Shown here: positions 49,053 through 58,212 of the stretch, in pieces | Layout: every line of letters begins with the position of its first letter | How positions within the stretch are numbered: position 1 is the stretch's first letter | DNA from: Collinsella sp. An7 | GTDB lineage: Bacteria > Actinomycetota > Coriobacteriia > Coriobacteriales > Coriobacteriaceae | Direction: 5' to 3' | Assembly (NCBI RefSeq): GCF_002159335.1 | Contig: NZ_NFHP01000003.1 | Location: 248,001-312,000 of the forward strand | DNA length: 64,000 nucleotides | Translations under genes and position numbers: made by a program | Notes under the pieces: model-generated | The model's input: only the letters and a program-made list of their open reading frames with translations | Database searches by the model: none | Told to the model about the DNA's origin: nothing

Positions 49053-50306
49053 CTACTCGTTGATGTACGTCCGCCGTGGGAACTGAATCTCGGGGAACCA
49101 CCGCGAAGCGAGCTCGGTAAAGTACCCATCGGTCATGCTTGCGATGTAATCAACCACCGTCTGATTGAGGTCGCGCTGCCAATCGTACGTGCGCCCATAG
49201 TAGGCCAGCGCCCGCTCGATACGGAAGATATGGTGCCGGAAGATGTAGCTCGACTCGTCGCGCAACCGCAGATCGGCCAGGCAGCGCTCGTACATAAGAC
49301 TGAATGCCCGCGCAAGCTCCTCGGCCCGTTCTCCCTCGATGCCGCTCGACCGATAGATCTTTGCATAGTTTTCGGCCTTGGCGCGTCGAATCTCGGCAAA
49401 AAGGTCGCTGCTCATCTCGATATGGTCCTTGCCGTAGCTGTGCTCGATGATATCGGCCGAGGCATGCTCCAAGATCCAGGAGTTGTATGCGCCACCAAGC
49501 CCATCCTCAAAGGCATCTTCATCCAGAAGACCGGCCGCAATGGCATCCTGCCGATCGCGCCCGACGTAGGCGATGATGTCCGAGATGCGCACCACACAGC
49601 CCTCGAGCGTCATAGGGCGCAGATGCCCCACCGCGACGCCACCATCGGTGTAACAGCGCTCGACCGTCTCGTCGAACTCCGCAAAGCCGCTGAGACCCGA
49701 CAGATAGAAGACCTGCTGCTCGTACTCCCCATTGTGCGTGAGGCACCCGTCGAGCGTCTGGAGAGTGAGGTTTCGCCCATAGAGCCGATCGAGTACGCGC
49801 ACGGAGTGAACGTTATGGAAGAACCACCGGCCCGTGTGCTCACGGAACACCTCGTTGAGGCAGCGCTCACCGGCGTGGCCAAAGGGTGTATGGCCCAGGT
49901 CGTGCCCAAGGCCGATGGCCTCGATGAGGTCGCCGTTAAGCCCGAGTGCGTAGCCGATGTCGCGCGCGATGCGGGCTACGAGCTGCACATGGAGCCCGCG
50001 GCGCGAAAGATCGTCGTTGCTGCGGAAGCTGAATACCTGCGTCTTGCCGGCATAGCGGTTATAGGCCGGTGTGTGGATAATCTTCTCCACGTCACGCACA
50101 AAGGCCGGGCGCCAGATGCTCGCCGCATCCCCGGGGCGGTCCTCGCGGCGCAGGGCTGCAGCGTCAGGTGTGCGGAAAGGGTTTTGCCAACCGCGAGCGC
50201 GGTCATCGGTCATGCGCTCAATCAGCTCAGGAGAAAGGCTTCCCTGAATACGGCCCATGCGCTCCCGAACCTGCGCGCACGTCGTCTCTCGATCTGCGGC
50301 AGCCAT
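49053..50306 (-). CDS. dgt: Deoxyguanosinetriphosphate triphosphohydrolase-like protein
   Basis: The 417-residue HD-domain enzyme releases triphosphate from dNTPs in known members. It has TPAYNRYAGKTQVFSFRSNDDLSRRGLHVQ at the N-terminal domain, HD motif GLGHDLGHTPFGHAGE, and TLDGCLTHNGEYE. A C-terminal region VRISDIIAYVGRDRQDAI supplies the second metal-site Asp. Transcribed separately from rarA across the putative 6S RNA. Confidence 0.9.
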   Translation of the reverse strand: MAAADRETTCAQVRERMGRIQGSLSPELIERMTDDRARGWQNPFRTPDAAALRREDRPGDAASIWRPAFVRDVEKIIHTPAYNRYAGKTQVFSFRSNDDLSRRGLHVQLVARIARDIGYALGLNGDLIEAIGLGHDLGHTPFGHAGERCLNEVFREHTGRWFFHNVHSVRVLDRLYGRNLTLQTLDGCLTHNGEYEQQVFYLSGLSGFAEFDETVERCYTDGGVAVGHLRPMTLEGCVVRISDIIAYVGRDRQDAIAAGLLDEDAFEDGLGGAYNSWILEHASADIIEHSYGKDHIEMSSDLFAEIRRAKAENYAKIYRSSGIEGERAEELARAFSLMYERCLADLRLRDESSYIFRHHIFRIERALAYYGRTYDWQRDLNQTVVDYIASMTDGYFTELASRWFPEIQFPRRTYINE

Positions 50307-50579
50307 GATTTGCTCCTCTCGGAATCGGTCACTCCATCATCGCACATCGGGCGGACAGAGCGCACGACAGCCGTATGTTTGAGCTCGAGAAGCGTATTGC
50401 CGAGCGGACGGGCATGTGTTGCAACGCGCAGTGCAGGTTCTTTAGATTACAATCTGCGACAACTACGGAGAAGCGAGTTCGCTGTTGCCGCAGATAGGCA
50501 CTTAAACTCTCACTGGAGCCGCCTTGCACAACAACGTGTGTCAACCGCGTAGGTCGCCTTCCACGGTTGACGCGTTAGA

Positions 50580-51026
50580 TTACACCCAGATAGTCAAGCT
50601 AAGAAGAAAGACGGGAACAAGAAACGGCAGCAAGGGCAACGAGGACTTTTTGCAGACAAGGCACCCGAGCGCCAGCACAAGGAGCGCTGTGGCGTAAGAG
50701 GCAACCGCGCGGATAGGACTCACCAGACAGAGCGCAAAAAGCGCCTTGAGGTCGCCCATCCCCTGCCCTGCCGTATGGCGCACACGGCGCCAGACCATCT
50801 CAAATGCTAGCAGTGCGCCGACCACTACGATCGCGGCAACACCGTGCATAAGCAGCCTCGAGAATCTGTCTCGCGCCGCACACAGGAGCGCCGCCGTTAT
50901 CGCAAGGAGCAGGGCAAGGCCGTTAGGCAGCCGACGTTCACGCGCGTCGAACACCGCCGCGCAGATAAGTTCCACCGTCATCGCCACGTCGAAAACCGTA
51001 CCTAGCGTCTCACCCATCTGGACCAC
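50580..51026 (-). CDS. A24-type prepilin peptidase-like membrane protein
   Basis: The 148-residue protein has about five TM helices and two Asp motifs of the A24 family: FDARERRLPN near residue 26 and GMGDLK near residue 90. It is a minimal form without the cysteine-rich methyltransferase domain of PilD. Members cleave type IV or Tad prepilin leaders. No pilus genes lie in the window, so its substrate must be encoded elsewhere. The start could be the ATG at the second Met. The preceding 50307-50579 shows no gene. Confidence 0.7.
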   Translation of the reverse strand: MVQMGETLGTVFDVAMTVELICAAVFDARERRLPNGLALLLAITAALLCAARDRFSRLLMHGVAAIVVVGALLAFEMVWRRVRHTAGQGMGDLKALFALCLVSPIRAVASYATALLVLALGCLVCKKSSLPLLPFLVPVFLLSLTIWV

Positions 51027-51175
51027 CCCCGCTCTCTGGGAAGGCCATTATAGGGCCGGATCGTCCGAAACGAACACAACGGCACGAGTGCCGTTCTGCC
51101 GCCGTGGGGCCGTCGACTGCCGACCTCTATCCCGATATTACGTGCGACGCATGGGGCAAAGCTTCTAGACAGCAA

Positions 51176-51208
51176 AGCGGGGACGAAGGCTCAACCCTCG
51201 TCCCCGCT
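51176..51208 (-). terminator. Terminator-like hairpin downstream of rpoD
   Basis: AGCGGGGACGA (51176-51186) pairs perfectly with TCGTCCCCGCT (51198-51208) around an 11-base loop. On the minus strand it is followed by TTTGCTG. It probably ends the long rimP-to-rpoD transcript. Confidence 0.65.
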
Positions 51209-51246
51209 CAGAAGCGTTCCTATTGAGAAGCGCTTACCGCGCAGCG

Positions 51247-52572
51247 CTAGTCCTCCACGTAATCGCGCAGGCGCGTGGAGCGCGAGGGATGACGCAGCTT
51301 GGCAAGTGTCTTGGACTCGATCTGACGGATGCGCTCGCGCGTGACGCCAAACTCGCGGCCAACCTCCTCGAGGGTGCGCGGATGCCCGTCCACAAGGCCA
51401 AAGCGAAGCTCGATAACCTTGCGCTCACGGTCGGCAAGGGTATCGAGCACCTGCTGGAGTTGCTCCTGCAGCATGGAGAACGTCGCGGCATCGGGCGGAA
51501 CGACGGCCTGATGGTCCTCGATGAAGTCTCCGAGCTGGGAGTCCTCCTCCTCGCCGATAGGCGTCTCGAGCGAGACCGGCTCCTGGCTGATCTTCTGGAT
51601 CTCGCGCACACGGTCGGCCGACATGTCCATCTCGGCGCCGATCTCCTCGGGAGTCGGGTCGCGCCCAAGGTCCTGCAGGAGCTGGCGCTGCACACGGATG
51701 AGCTTGTTGATGGTCTCAACCATGTGCACGGGAATGCGAATGGTACGGGCCTGATCGGCGATGGCGCGCGTGATGGCCTGACGAATCCACCACGTGGCGT
51801 ACGTGGAGAACTTGAAGCCCTTCTCGTAGTCGAACTTCTCGACCGCGCGGATCAGACCGAGATTGCCCTCCTGGATGAGGTCGAGGAAGAGCATGCCGCG
51901 GCCAACGTAGCGTTTGGCGATGGAGACCACCAGGCGAAGGTTCGCCGAGATCAGGGCCTGCTTGGCGTCGAGACCCACCTGCTCCACGCGCGTGAGGCGG
52001 CGCATCTCGGCACGGGTGAGCTCGAGCTCGCCGCGCTCGTGCGCCTCGAGCTTGTCGGTGGCGGCAAGACCGGCCTCGATCTTCATGGCGAGGTCGACCT
52101 CGTCCTCGGCGGTCAGAAGGTCGACCTTGCCGATCTCTTTGAGGTACATGCGCACGGGGTCGCCCGTGAGCATAACGGTCGAGGCGTCGATGCCGCGCGC
52201 GCGGGAGCGGGAGCGCGAGGTGCGCAGCGTGGACTTGCGCTTGGGCTTGGCAACGGAGGCCATCTCGGCGTCAGCGTTCTTAGCGGCGCGGACGTCCTCG
52301 TCCTCAAACTCGTCGTCATCGAGGTCGTCGCGAAGCACGCCCGCGTCGTCGCCGCCGAGCGAGGAGTCGTCATCGCCCTGCGAGACAATCTCGACGCCCT
52401 GCTCGCGGAGCGACCGGTAGAGACCGTTGAGCTCCGCATCGGAGACCTCGACGTCCTTGAGAACGATCTGGATGTCGTCCTCAGAAACCGAGCCCGTCCC
52501 AGACGCGCGCTCGAGGAGCTTGTCGACGTACGAATCGAGCTCGGCCGCGGTATTCTCATTCGCTTGAGGCAC
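51247..52572 (-). CDS. rpoD: Primary RNA polymerase sigma factor (sigma-70/SigA)
   Basis: The 441-residue protein has region 1.2 ([25 protein letters not shown]), region 2 ([39 protein letters not shown]), region 3 and region 4 ([32 protein letters not shown]), ending LRDYVED as primary sigma factors do. GTG 52570-52572 follows AAGGGAGA; a TTG five codons earlier is also in frame. It follows dnaG as in the macromolecular synthesis operon. Confidence 0.95.
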   Translation of the reverse strand: MPQANENTAAELDSYVDKLLERASGTGSVSEDDIQIVLKDVEVSDAELNGLYRSLREQGVEIVSQGDDDSSLGGDDAGVLRDDLDDDEFEDEDVRAAKNADAEMASVAKPKRKSTLRTSRSRSRARGIDASTVMLTGDPVRMYLKEIGKVDLLTAEDEVDLAMKIEAGLAATDKLEAHERGELELTRAEMRRLTRVEQVGLDAKQALISANLRLVVSIAKRYVGRGMLFLDLIQEGNLGLIRAVEKFDYEKGFKFSTYATWWIRQAITRAIADQARTIRIPVHMVETINKLIRVQRQLLQDLGRDPTPEEIGAEMDMSADRVREIQKISQEPVSLETPIGEEEDSQLGDFIEDHQAVVPPDAATFSMLQEQLQQVLDTLADRERKVIELRFGLVDGHPRTLEEVGREFGVTRERIRQIESKTLAKLRHPSRSTRLRDYVED

Positions 52573-52676
52573 AGAGTCTCCCTTCAAGAGTCATAGGGTT
52601 CATTACTTTATCACACCTGTGTATACCCAGCAGGCTTTTGGTCGAAAACCCCCACGTTTCAATCATCACGACCCCG

Positions 52677-54719
52677 TCAAGCACTCGCCGCAGATCCGCC
52701 CGTGGGCACCAACCCCTCGGCAAATGGGTCGGCAACGCCCTCGAGCTCGCGTTCGAGCTCGCGCATGCGCGCGGCTCCCTGCGATGCCTGTATCGTGAGC
52801 TCACGGCGCTCCTCGCGCGTGAGGCCGCTCCCCTGCCGGAGCTTGCCCTGGGCGCTCCGCAAACGCCGCCGCACGGTAAAGAGCTCGAGCGTATCGAGGA
52901 GGAATTTGATGTTGACGTCGGTGGGATGCGCGCTCGTGGACGAGATACGGCCCGACGAGACGAGGGTTGCCGCCTCGGGACACACGGCGCGAGCGGCATC
53001 CATAGCCTCAACGGGCGTGGCGCCCTCCGGCGTGGCGAGCACCGCCCAGGCGATGGCCTCATGCCGGGGATCGACCCAATCGATGTCCACGATGCGCTCC
53101 GCATAGGCGCGGAAGGCGTCCGGATGCGCCGTGAGAAGCGTAAGGAGCTCGCGCTCGCTCGTGAGGGAGCGGCGCTCGAGCTCGGTCAGAACTACCGGGG
53201 CCGCGGCACCCGCACCGGTGGCCGAGGCGGGCACGTCGCCCGTCGTGCGCCACGGGTCATCCTCCGGCGCCGGCGGCACGGGGGCGACTCCATAGGCGTC
53301 GAGCGGCACCTCGTCATAGGGCTCCCTCGACGCCGGTGCAACCTGCGCGGTCGGAGTACGGTCGCGCCCTAGGGCCTGTGATGCCTGGTAGCGCTCGCGT
53401 GCGCCCGCCCGGCGCTCACGCTCGGCCTCCTCGCGTTCCACCTCGCGGAACACCCGCGGCGCGGCACTCCGTACGTTCTCGACATCGAGCCCCACACGGT
53501 CGGCAATCTTGAGGTAGTACGAATCGATCATGTAGCTCACACGAAGCGGATAGATGAGCCGCAGTGCCTCCTCGAGCGCGCGCGTGCGTCCGCCCGGCGT
53601 GGAGACATCCGAGCGCTCCTCGAGCTTGCGGAAGACAAACTCCATGAGGGGCTCGGAGGCGTCAAGACGTTCGCGCAGCGCGTCCCCGCCGTGCGCGGTG
53701 ATGAACTCCATGGGGTCGTTGCCGTCGGGCAGCACGACGCAGCGCAGGTCAATGGCATCGCTCTCGATAAACTGGATAGCCCGCTCAGCCGCCTTCTGAC
53801 CGGCAGCGTCCCCGTCAAAAAGGTAGATGATCTTCTTGGCAAAGCGGGTGAGCGTCTTTACGTGATGCTCGGTGAGGGCAGTGCCGAGCGTTGCCACGAC
53901 GTTGCCGATCCCCGCCTCGTAGCAGGCGATGGCATCGGTGTAGCCCTCGACCACCACGGCCTCGGCCCGCGCGACGATCTGGTCTTTTGCCCAGTTAAAG
54001 CCGTAGAGGTTGCGCTTCTTGTGAAAGAGCGCTGTCTCGGCCGTGTTGAGGTACTTGGGCTGGCCGTCGCCCATAATGCGCCCGCCAAAAGCGATGCAGC
54101 GCCCAAGCTCGTCAAAGATGGGGAACATCACCCGGTCGTAGAAGCGGTCGGCAAGGTTGCCGCGGTCGCGCCGGATGGCAACGTTGGCGTCGATCATCTC
54201 CTGCGTCGTAAAGCCCTTGGAGGAGAGATGCGCCACAAGGCTCCCCCGCCCCGGTGCAAACCCCAGGCGGTAGCGCTTGCAGACGGCACCGCCCATCCCG
54301 CGCGAGGCAAAGTAGGCACGCGGACGGTTGTCCTTGCCGCGCATGAGCATGGTGTGGAAGAACTGCGAGGACTCCTCGCACACCTCGATGATGCGCGAAC
54401 GCTTGGAACCGCGAGGGCGACCATCGTAATCGTCGTGGATTTCGATGCCCGCGCGGTCGGCCAGATAGCGGATCGACTCGGGGAACGAGAGGTTCTCGCG
54501 CTTCATGACGTAGGTAAAGCAGTCCCCGCCCTCACCGCAGCCAAAGCAATGCCATACCTGCGTGGCAGGGATGATGTGAAACGACGGTGTCTTCTCGCCG
54601 TGAAAGGGGCAGCAGCCCCAGAACTCCTTGTTGCGCGGTTGAAGCGGCACGGTCTCCTGCACAAGCGCCACGAGGTCGGTGGCGGCGCGGACCCGCTCGC
54701 GATCCTCGTCAGAGATCAT
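52677..54719 (-). CDS. dnaG: DNA primase
   Basis: It synthesises RNA primers at the fork. The 680-residue protein has the zinc-binding CPFHGEKTPSFHI and CFGCGEGGDCF (about 37-67). The RNA polymerase core carries LGFAPGRG and a TOPRIM domain (VVVEGYTDAIACYEAGIGNVVATLGTAL, with FDGDAAG). A C-terminal helicase-binding domain follows a linker rich in Pro and Ala. It overlaps ribF by 11 bases and precedes rpoD. Confidence 0.95.
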   Translation of the reverse strand: MISDEDRERVRAATDLVALVQETVPLQPRNKEFWGCCPFHGEKTPSFHIIPATQVWHCFGCGEGGDCFTYVMKRENLSFPESIRYLADRAGIEIHDDYDGRPRGSKRSRIIEVCEESSQFFHTMLMRGKDNRPRAYFASRGMGGAVCKRYRLGFAPGRGSLVAHLSSKGFTTQEMIDANVAIRRDRGNLADRFYDRVMFPIFDELGRCIAFGGRIMGDGQPKYLNTAETALFHKKRNLYGFNWAKDQIVARAEAVVVEGYTDAIACYEAGIGNVVATLGTALTEHHVKTLTRFAKKIIYLFDGDAAGQKAAERAIQFIESDAIDLRCVVLPDGNDPMEFITAHGGDALRERLDASEPLMEFVFRKLEERSDVSTPGGRTRALEEALRLIYPLRVSYMIDSYYLKIADRVGLDVENVRSAAPRVFREVEREEAERERRAGARERYQASQALGRDRTPTAQVAPASREPYDEVPLDAYGVAPVPPAPEDDPWRTTGDVPASATGAGAAAPVVLTELERRSLTSERELLTLLTAHPDAFRAYAERIVDIDWVDPRHEAIAWAVLATPEGATPVEAMDAARAVCPEAATLVSSGRISSTSAHPTDVNIKFLLDTLELFTVRRRLRSAQGKLRQGSGLTREERRELTIQASQGAARMRELERELEGVADPFAEGLVPTGGSAASA

Positions 54720-55722
54720 CGCCGAGCTTCACCCCGCCCTCGCCAAACTCGGCACGCACCTCGGCGATGTTACCCAGAACCGCGGAAATGAGCTCCTCGG
54801 TGGAGTCAAAGACCCGCGAGGGACGCAGGCGGCGGTCAAAGGCAAGGGCACAGGTTGTACCGTAGAGCTCGCCGGAAAATCCAATGAGGTTGGCCTCGAG
54901 CGCGGCGGCACCGGGACGGTCGGCAAAGGTCGGGGGAACGCCGACGTTGATGGCGGCGGGCCACACCCACCCCTCGGTGAGCGCAAGCCCGGCGTAAACG
55001 CCGTCTGCGGGCATCTGAAGGCCAGCAGGCACGACGATGTTTGCCGTGGGAAAGCCCATATCGGACCCCTCGTGGCGGCCCTTGGAGACGATGCCGCGCA
55101 CGGCAAAGCGACGTCCGAGCTCGTGAGCAGCGGCCACCACATCGCCCGCAGCAAGAAGGCCGCGGATGCGCGTGGCGGAGATGGGGACTCCATCGTCGCG
55201 CACAAGCTCGTGACCCGTCACGTCGATGCCGCGCGGGGCGCACCAGGCGCGGATGACCTCGACGGTGGAGGCCCCGCCCGCGCCGAGCCTAAAATCGCTC
55301 CCCACATGGATGGAGCACACACGGCAGACCGGGAAGAGCACCCGCTCAAAGAAGGCAGCGTGGTCGAGCGCCGCAAGCTCGCGGGTAAAGGGGACGACGA
55401 TGACCCCGTCCACCCCCGTGGCGGCCAGCGCGCGCAGGCGCTCGGCCATGGGGAGCAGATGTGCCACCGGATCGCCCCCGAGCACGACGTCCGGATCGGG
55501 GTCAAAGGTCACGGCATAGGCGGCGCAACCCCGGTCGCGCGCGTCGGCAACCGTCCGGGCGATGAGCTCGCGGTGACCGGTGTGCAGGCCGTCAAAGGCG
55601 CCGATGGCGATGGCGGCGGGCCCTAAGGGCTCCGCCGCGTTGAGGTTGGGGATGCGGTAGATGGGTGCGGACTCGCGCGTGAGGAGGAAGTCGCGCGCAA
55701 GCTCCGAGCGGTCGGGCATCAT
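54709..55722 (-). CDS. ribF: Bifunctional riboflavin kinase / FAD synthetase
   Basis: It makes FMN and FAD. The 337-residue protein has the FAD synthetase motif GAFDGLHTGHRELI (near residue 42), FTRELAALDHAAFFERVL, and SATRIRGLLAAGDV. The C-terminal riboflavin kinase domain shows GRRFAVRGIVSKGRHEGSDMGFPTANI. It overlaps truB by four bases at its start. Confidence 0.93.
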   Translation of the reverse strand: MMPDRSELARDFLLTRESAPIYRIPNLNAAEPLGPAAIAIGAFDGLHTGHRELIARTVADARDRGCAAYAVTFDPDPDVVLGGDPVAHLLPMAERLRALAATGVDGVIVVPFTRELAALDHAAFFERVLFPVCRVCSIHVGSDFRLGAGGASTVEVIRAWCAPRGIDVTGHELVRDDGVPISATRIRGLLAAGDVVAAAHELGRRFAVRGIVSKGRHEGSDMGFPTANIVVPAGLQMPADGVYAGLALTEGWVWPAAINVGVPPTFADRPGAAALEANLIGFSGELYGTTCALAFDRRLRPSRVFDSTEELISAVLGNIAEVRAEFGEGGVKLGDDL

Positions 55723-56672
55723 AGGCGAACACCTCCAATAGGTTGCGGAAAGACCTGGTCCATCACGATAGAGCTGGCGTCCACGTGGGCGAGTGCCACG
55801 AGCTCACCGGCAATCGAGAGCCCAAGGCTCGCCGATCGCTCGGGCACGGTACCTTCGCCGAGCACGCGACCGGGCAGCGCCTCAAAGGGCAGGCGACGAC
55901 CGCAGAGGACGTCACTTCGCCAGCGCTCGGCGAGCGCAACCCCCTGCACGCCCAGAGCAGCAACAGGATCGATTGCGCGGGCGCGCGCCTCGCGCACCGT
56001 GAGGCCGTCGAGCGCCAGGCATGAGCCGATGCCGATGCCACCCGAGGCCGTGCGACGGAGCTCGGCGAGATGCGCCGCACTACCGAGTGCGCGGCCGAGG
56101 TCGCGCGCAAGCGCCCGGATGTAGGTGCCCTTGCTCACCGTGAAGGCGACCGTCCAGAGCGGGCGGCCGTCTTTTTCCTCGATACCCAAAAGAAGGGCAT
56201 CGAATACCTCGATGGGGCGTGCGGGAAGCTCAACCGCCTCGCCCGCACGGGCGCGCTTGTAAGAGCGCACACCGTCAACCGAGATGGCCGAGAACGCCGG
56301 CGGCACCTGCTCCTGGGGACCTAAGGTGCGGGCCAGCGCCTCAACGGCAAACGCGGGGTCGAAGAGCTCCGCGGGGATGTCGGCCGTGCGGGTGACTTCG
56401 CCCTCGGCGTCGTCGGTATTGGTCTCGGCACCAAAGAGAATCTGCGCCACGTAGGCCTTGGTGTTGAGCGTGAGGAGTCCCAAGAGGCGCGTGGCTTGCC
56501 CCACGCCCACCACCATGACGCCCGTGGCGAGCGGGTCGAGCGTGCCGGCATGCCCCACGCGCCGCTCGTTGAGGGCGCGTCGCACGCGCGCGACAACGTC
56601 GTGCGAGGTCATACCGGCAGGCTTGTCGATGCCGATAAGCAGATTGAGGGTGCTCGGGGTACGTTTTGCCAT
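55719..56672 (-). CDS. truB: tRNA pseudouridine-55 synthase
   Basis: It makes pseudouridine 55 in the tRNA T-loop. The 317-residue protein has IDKPAGMTSHDVVARVRR and the catalytic motif RVGHAGTLDPLATGVM (Asp), followed by KAYVAQILFG, PPAFSAISVDG and a C-terminal GTYIRALARDLGRALG stretch. It lies between nrnA and ribF in the superoperon. Confidence 0.94.
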   Translation of the reverse strand: MAKRTPSTLNLLIGIDKPAGMTSHDVVARVRRALNERRVGHAGTLDPLATGVMVVGVGQATRLLGLLTLNTKAYVAQILFGAETNTDDAEGEVTRTADIPAELFDPAFAVEALARTLGPQEQVPPAFSAISVDGVRSYKRARAGEAVELPARPIEVFDALLLGIEEKDGRPLWTVAFTVSKGTYIRALARDLGRALGSAAHLAELRRTASGGIGIGSCLALDGLTVREARARAIDPVAALGVQGVALAERWRSDVLCGRRLPFEALPGRVLGEGTVPERSASLGLSIAGELVALAHVDASSIVMDQVFPQPIGGVRL

Positions 56673-56681
56673 GCGCGACCC

Positions 56682-57725
56682 CTAGAGCGTTACGCAGATG
56701 CTTGCGGGGTCGGCCCCCACGAGCTCGGCGAGTTGCGGCAGGGCGCGCTCAAGCGCCTCCTCGATCGTTCCCTTATAGGTAAAGCCAGCTGCGGCGGCGT
56801 GCCCACCCCCTCCAAAGGAGGCGGCAACGCCCGACACGTCGAGCGCGCCCTTGGAGCGCAGGTTGCCCCGGATGCATCCTGGCTGGGACTCCTTGAGAAA
56901 GAGGCACACCTCCACCCCCTGCACCGAGCGCACCACGTCAACTAGGCCATCGCACTCGTCCTGGCTCACATGACGGCGCTCGAGGTCGGCCGCGCGGGCA
57001 AAGCTATAGGCCACGCGGCCATCGGCCACGGTCTTGATGCGGCCCATGACGAGCGACTCGAGTCTGAGGTACTCGATACGCTGGCTCTGGTAGACCTCAA
57101 GCGCGATGCGCGCGGGGTCGGCACCGTGAGAGACCAGGTGCGCAGCCACGGCAAAGGCGGCAGGGTCGGCGTTTTGATACTGGAAACGCCCGGTATCGGT
57201 AACGATGCCACAGAGCAGCGCCGTGGCAAGCCCGGGGGTGAGCTCATAGCCCGTCACCGCAAGGTACTTGTCGATGAGCACGGCCGTCGCCGCGCAGTTA
57301 ACGCGGCGAACCGCCACCTCGGCAAACTCCTGGCGGCAGGGGTGATGGTCAAAGGTCACCACGTGGGACGCGCGGCGCGCGATCTCGGCGGAATCCGCCA
57401 AGCGCTCGAGCACGGGGCAGTCTACAGCGATAAAGAGGTCGGGCGAGAGCGCATACCGACATGCAGGCGCGAGCTCCTCCGCACCCTCAAGGAAACGGTA
57501 GATGCGCGGCACGGGCGCGTCATCGGCCAGAAGGAAGGCGATGTCCTTCTGCGGATACCGCGCACGCAGGGCGAGCCCGAGCCCCAAGACGGAGCCGAGC
57601 GCATCGCCATCCGGGGAGGTGTGCCCCGAGATGGCGATGGTATCGGCGCCCTCGATGAGCTCGGTGATGCGCTGGAACGCCTCGGCAAACTCGCAGGCGT
57701 CCTCTCGAGGAGGCTCCTTATGCAC
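56682..57725 (-). CDS. nrnA: DHH-family bifunctional oligoribonuclease / pAp phosphatase (NrnA)
   Basis: The 347-residue protein starts at GTG 57723-57725, which overlaps the rbfA stop. The DHH domain has GHTSPDGDALGSVLGLG, AVDCP and TFDHHPCRQEFA. The DHHA1 domain ends with FGGGGHAAAAGFTYKG. Known members degrade short RNA and 3',5'-pAp. Position after rbfA is the usual one in Gram-positive bacteria. Confidence 0.92.
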   Translation of the reverse strand: MHKEPPREDACEFAEAFQRITELIEGADTIAISGHTSPDGDALGSVLGLGLALRARYPQKDIAFLLADDAPVPRIYRFLEGAEELAPACRYALSPDLFIAVDCPVLERLADSAEIARRASHVVTFDHHPCRQEFAEVAVRRVNCAATAVLIDKYLAVTGYELTPGLATALLCGIVTDTGRFQYQNADPAAFAVAAHLVSHGADPARIALEVYQSQRIEYLRLESLVMGRIKTVADGRVAYSFARAADLERRHVSQDECDGLVDVVRSVQGVEVCLFLKESQPGCIRGNLRSKGALDVSGVAASFGGGGHAAAAGFTYKGTIEEALERALPQLAELVGADPASICVTL

Positions 57726-58197
57726 GGGCCCCCTCCTCGTCGTCGGCAGCATAGGCCTCGTCGGCCAGAGCCTCATCGGCATCAGCCGAGAGGTCGTCCG
57801 CGTTGGCAGTCTCGTCGTCCACCAGCGGGTAGCCCTCGTCGTCCTTGGCGACGGAAAGGGTCTCGGGGACGTTCTCGAGCGCGCGGGCGATCCGCTCGGC
57901 CTCGTCGGTCGACCGGTCGATCCTAAACTCGAGCTCCGGCGTCACGCGCCAGTCGAGCGCGCGGGCGAGCAGGCTCCGGATACGGCCCTTGGCGCTGTTG
58001 AGCGCTTCGAGCACCTCCTCATAGCGATCGCCCTCGCACGACACAAAGATCCGCGCGAAGGAGCGGTCCTGCGTGACCTCGACGCCGGTGAGCGTCACGA
58101 GGTCGAGACGCGGGTCCGCGATCTCAAAAAGCAGGATATAGCCGAGCTTCTCGCGCAGCTGTGCGGAGAGGCGGCGCGTCACGCTGTTCTGCTTCAC
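57718..58197 (-). CDS. rbfA: 30S ribosome-binding factor A
   Basis: The 159-residue cold-shock 30S maturation factor has the RbfA core (RLSAQLREKLGYILLFEIADPRLDLVTLTGVEVTQD, RSLLARALDWRVTPELEFRID) at residues 8-110. A approximately 45-residue acidic C-terminal tail (DEALADEAYAADDEEGARA) is longer than usual. It lies 15 bp from infB. Confidence 0.93.
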   Translation of the reverse strand: MKQNSVTRRLSAQLREKLGYILLFEIADPRLDLVTLTGVEVTQDRSFARIFVSCEGDRYEEVLEALNSAKGRIRSLLARALDWRVTPELEFRIDRSTDEAERIARALENVPETLSVAKDDEGYPLVDDETANADDLSADADEALADEAYAADDEEGARA

Positions 58198-58212
58198 GGC
58201 AAGAACCCTCCC

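Noticed and set aside
50441-50590. TTAGATTACA direct repeat between dgt and the A24 peptidase gene
   Set aside because: It is a 10-bp match, one copy of which overlaps a stop codon; chance is a sufficient explanation.
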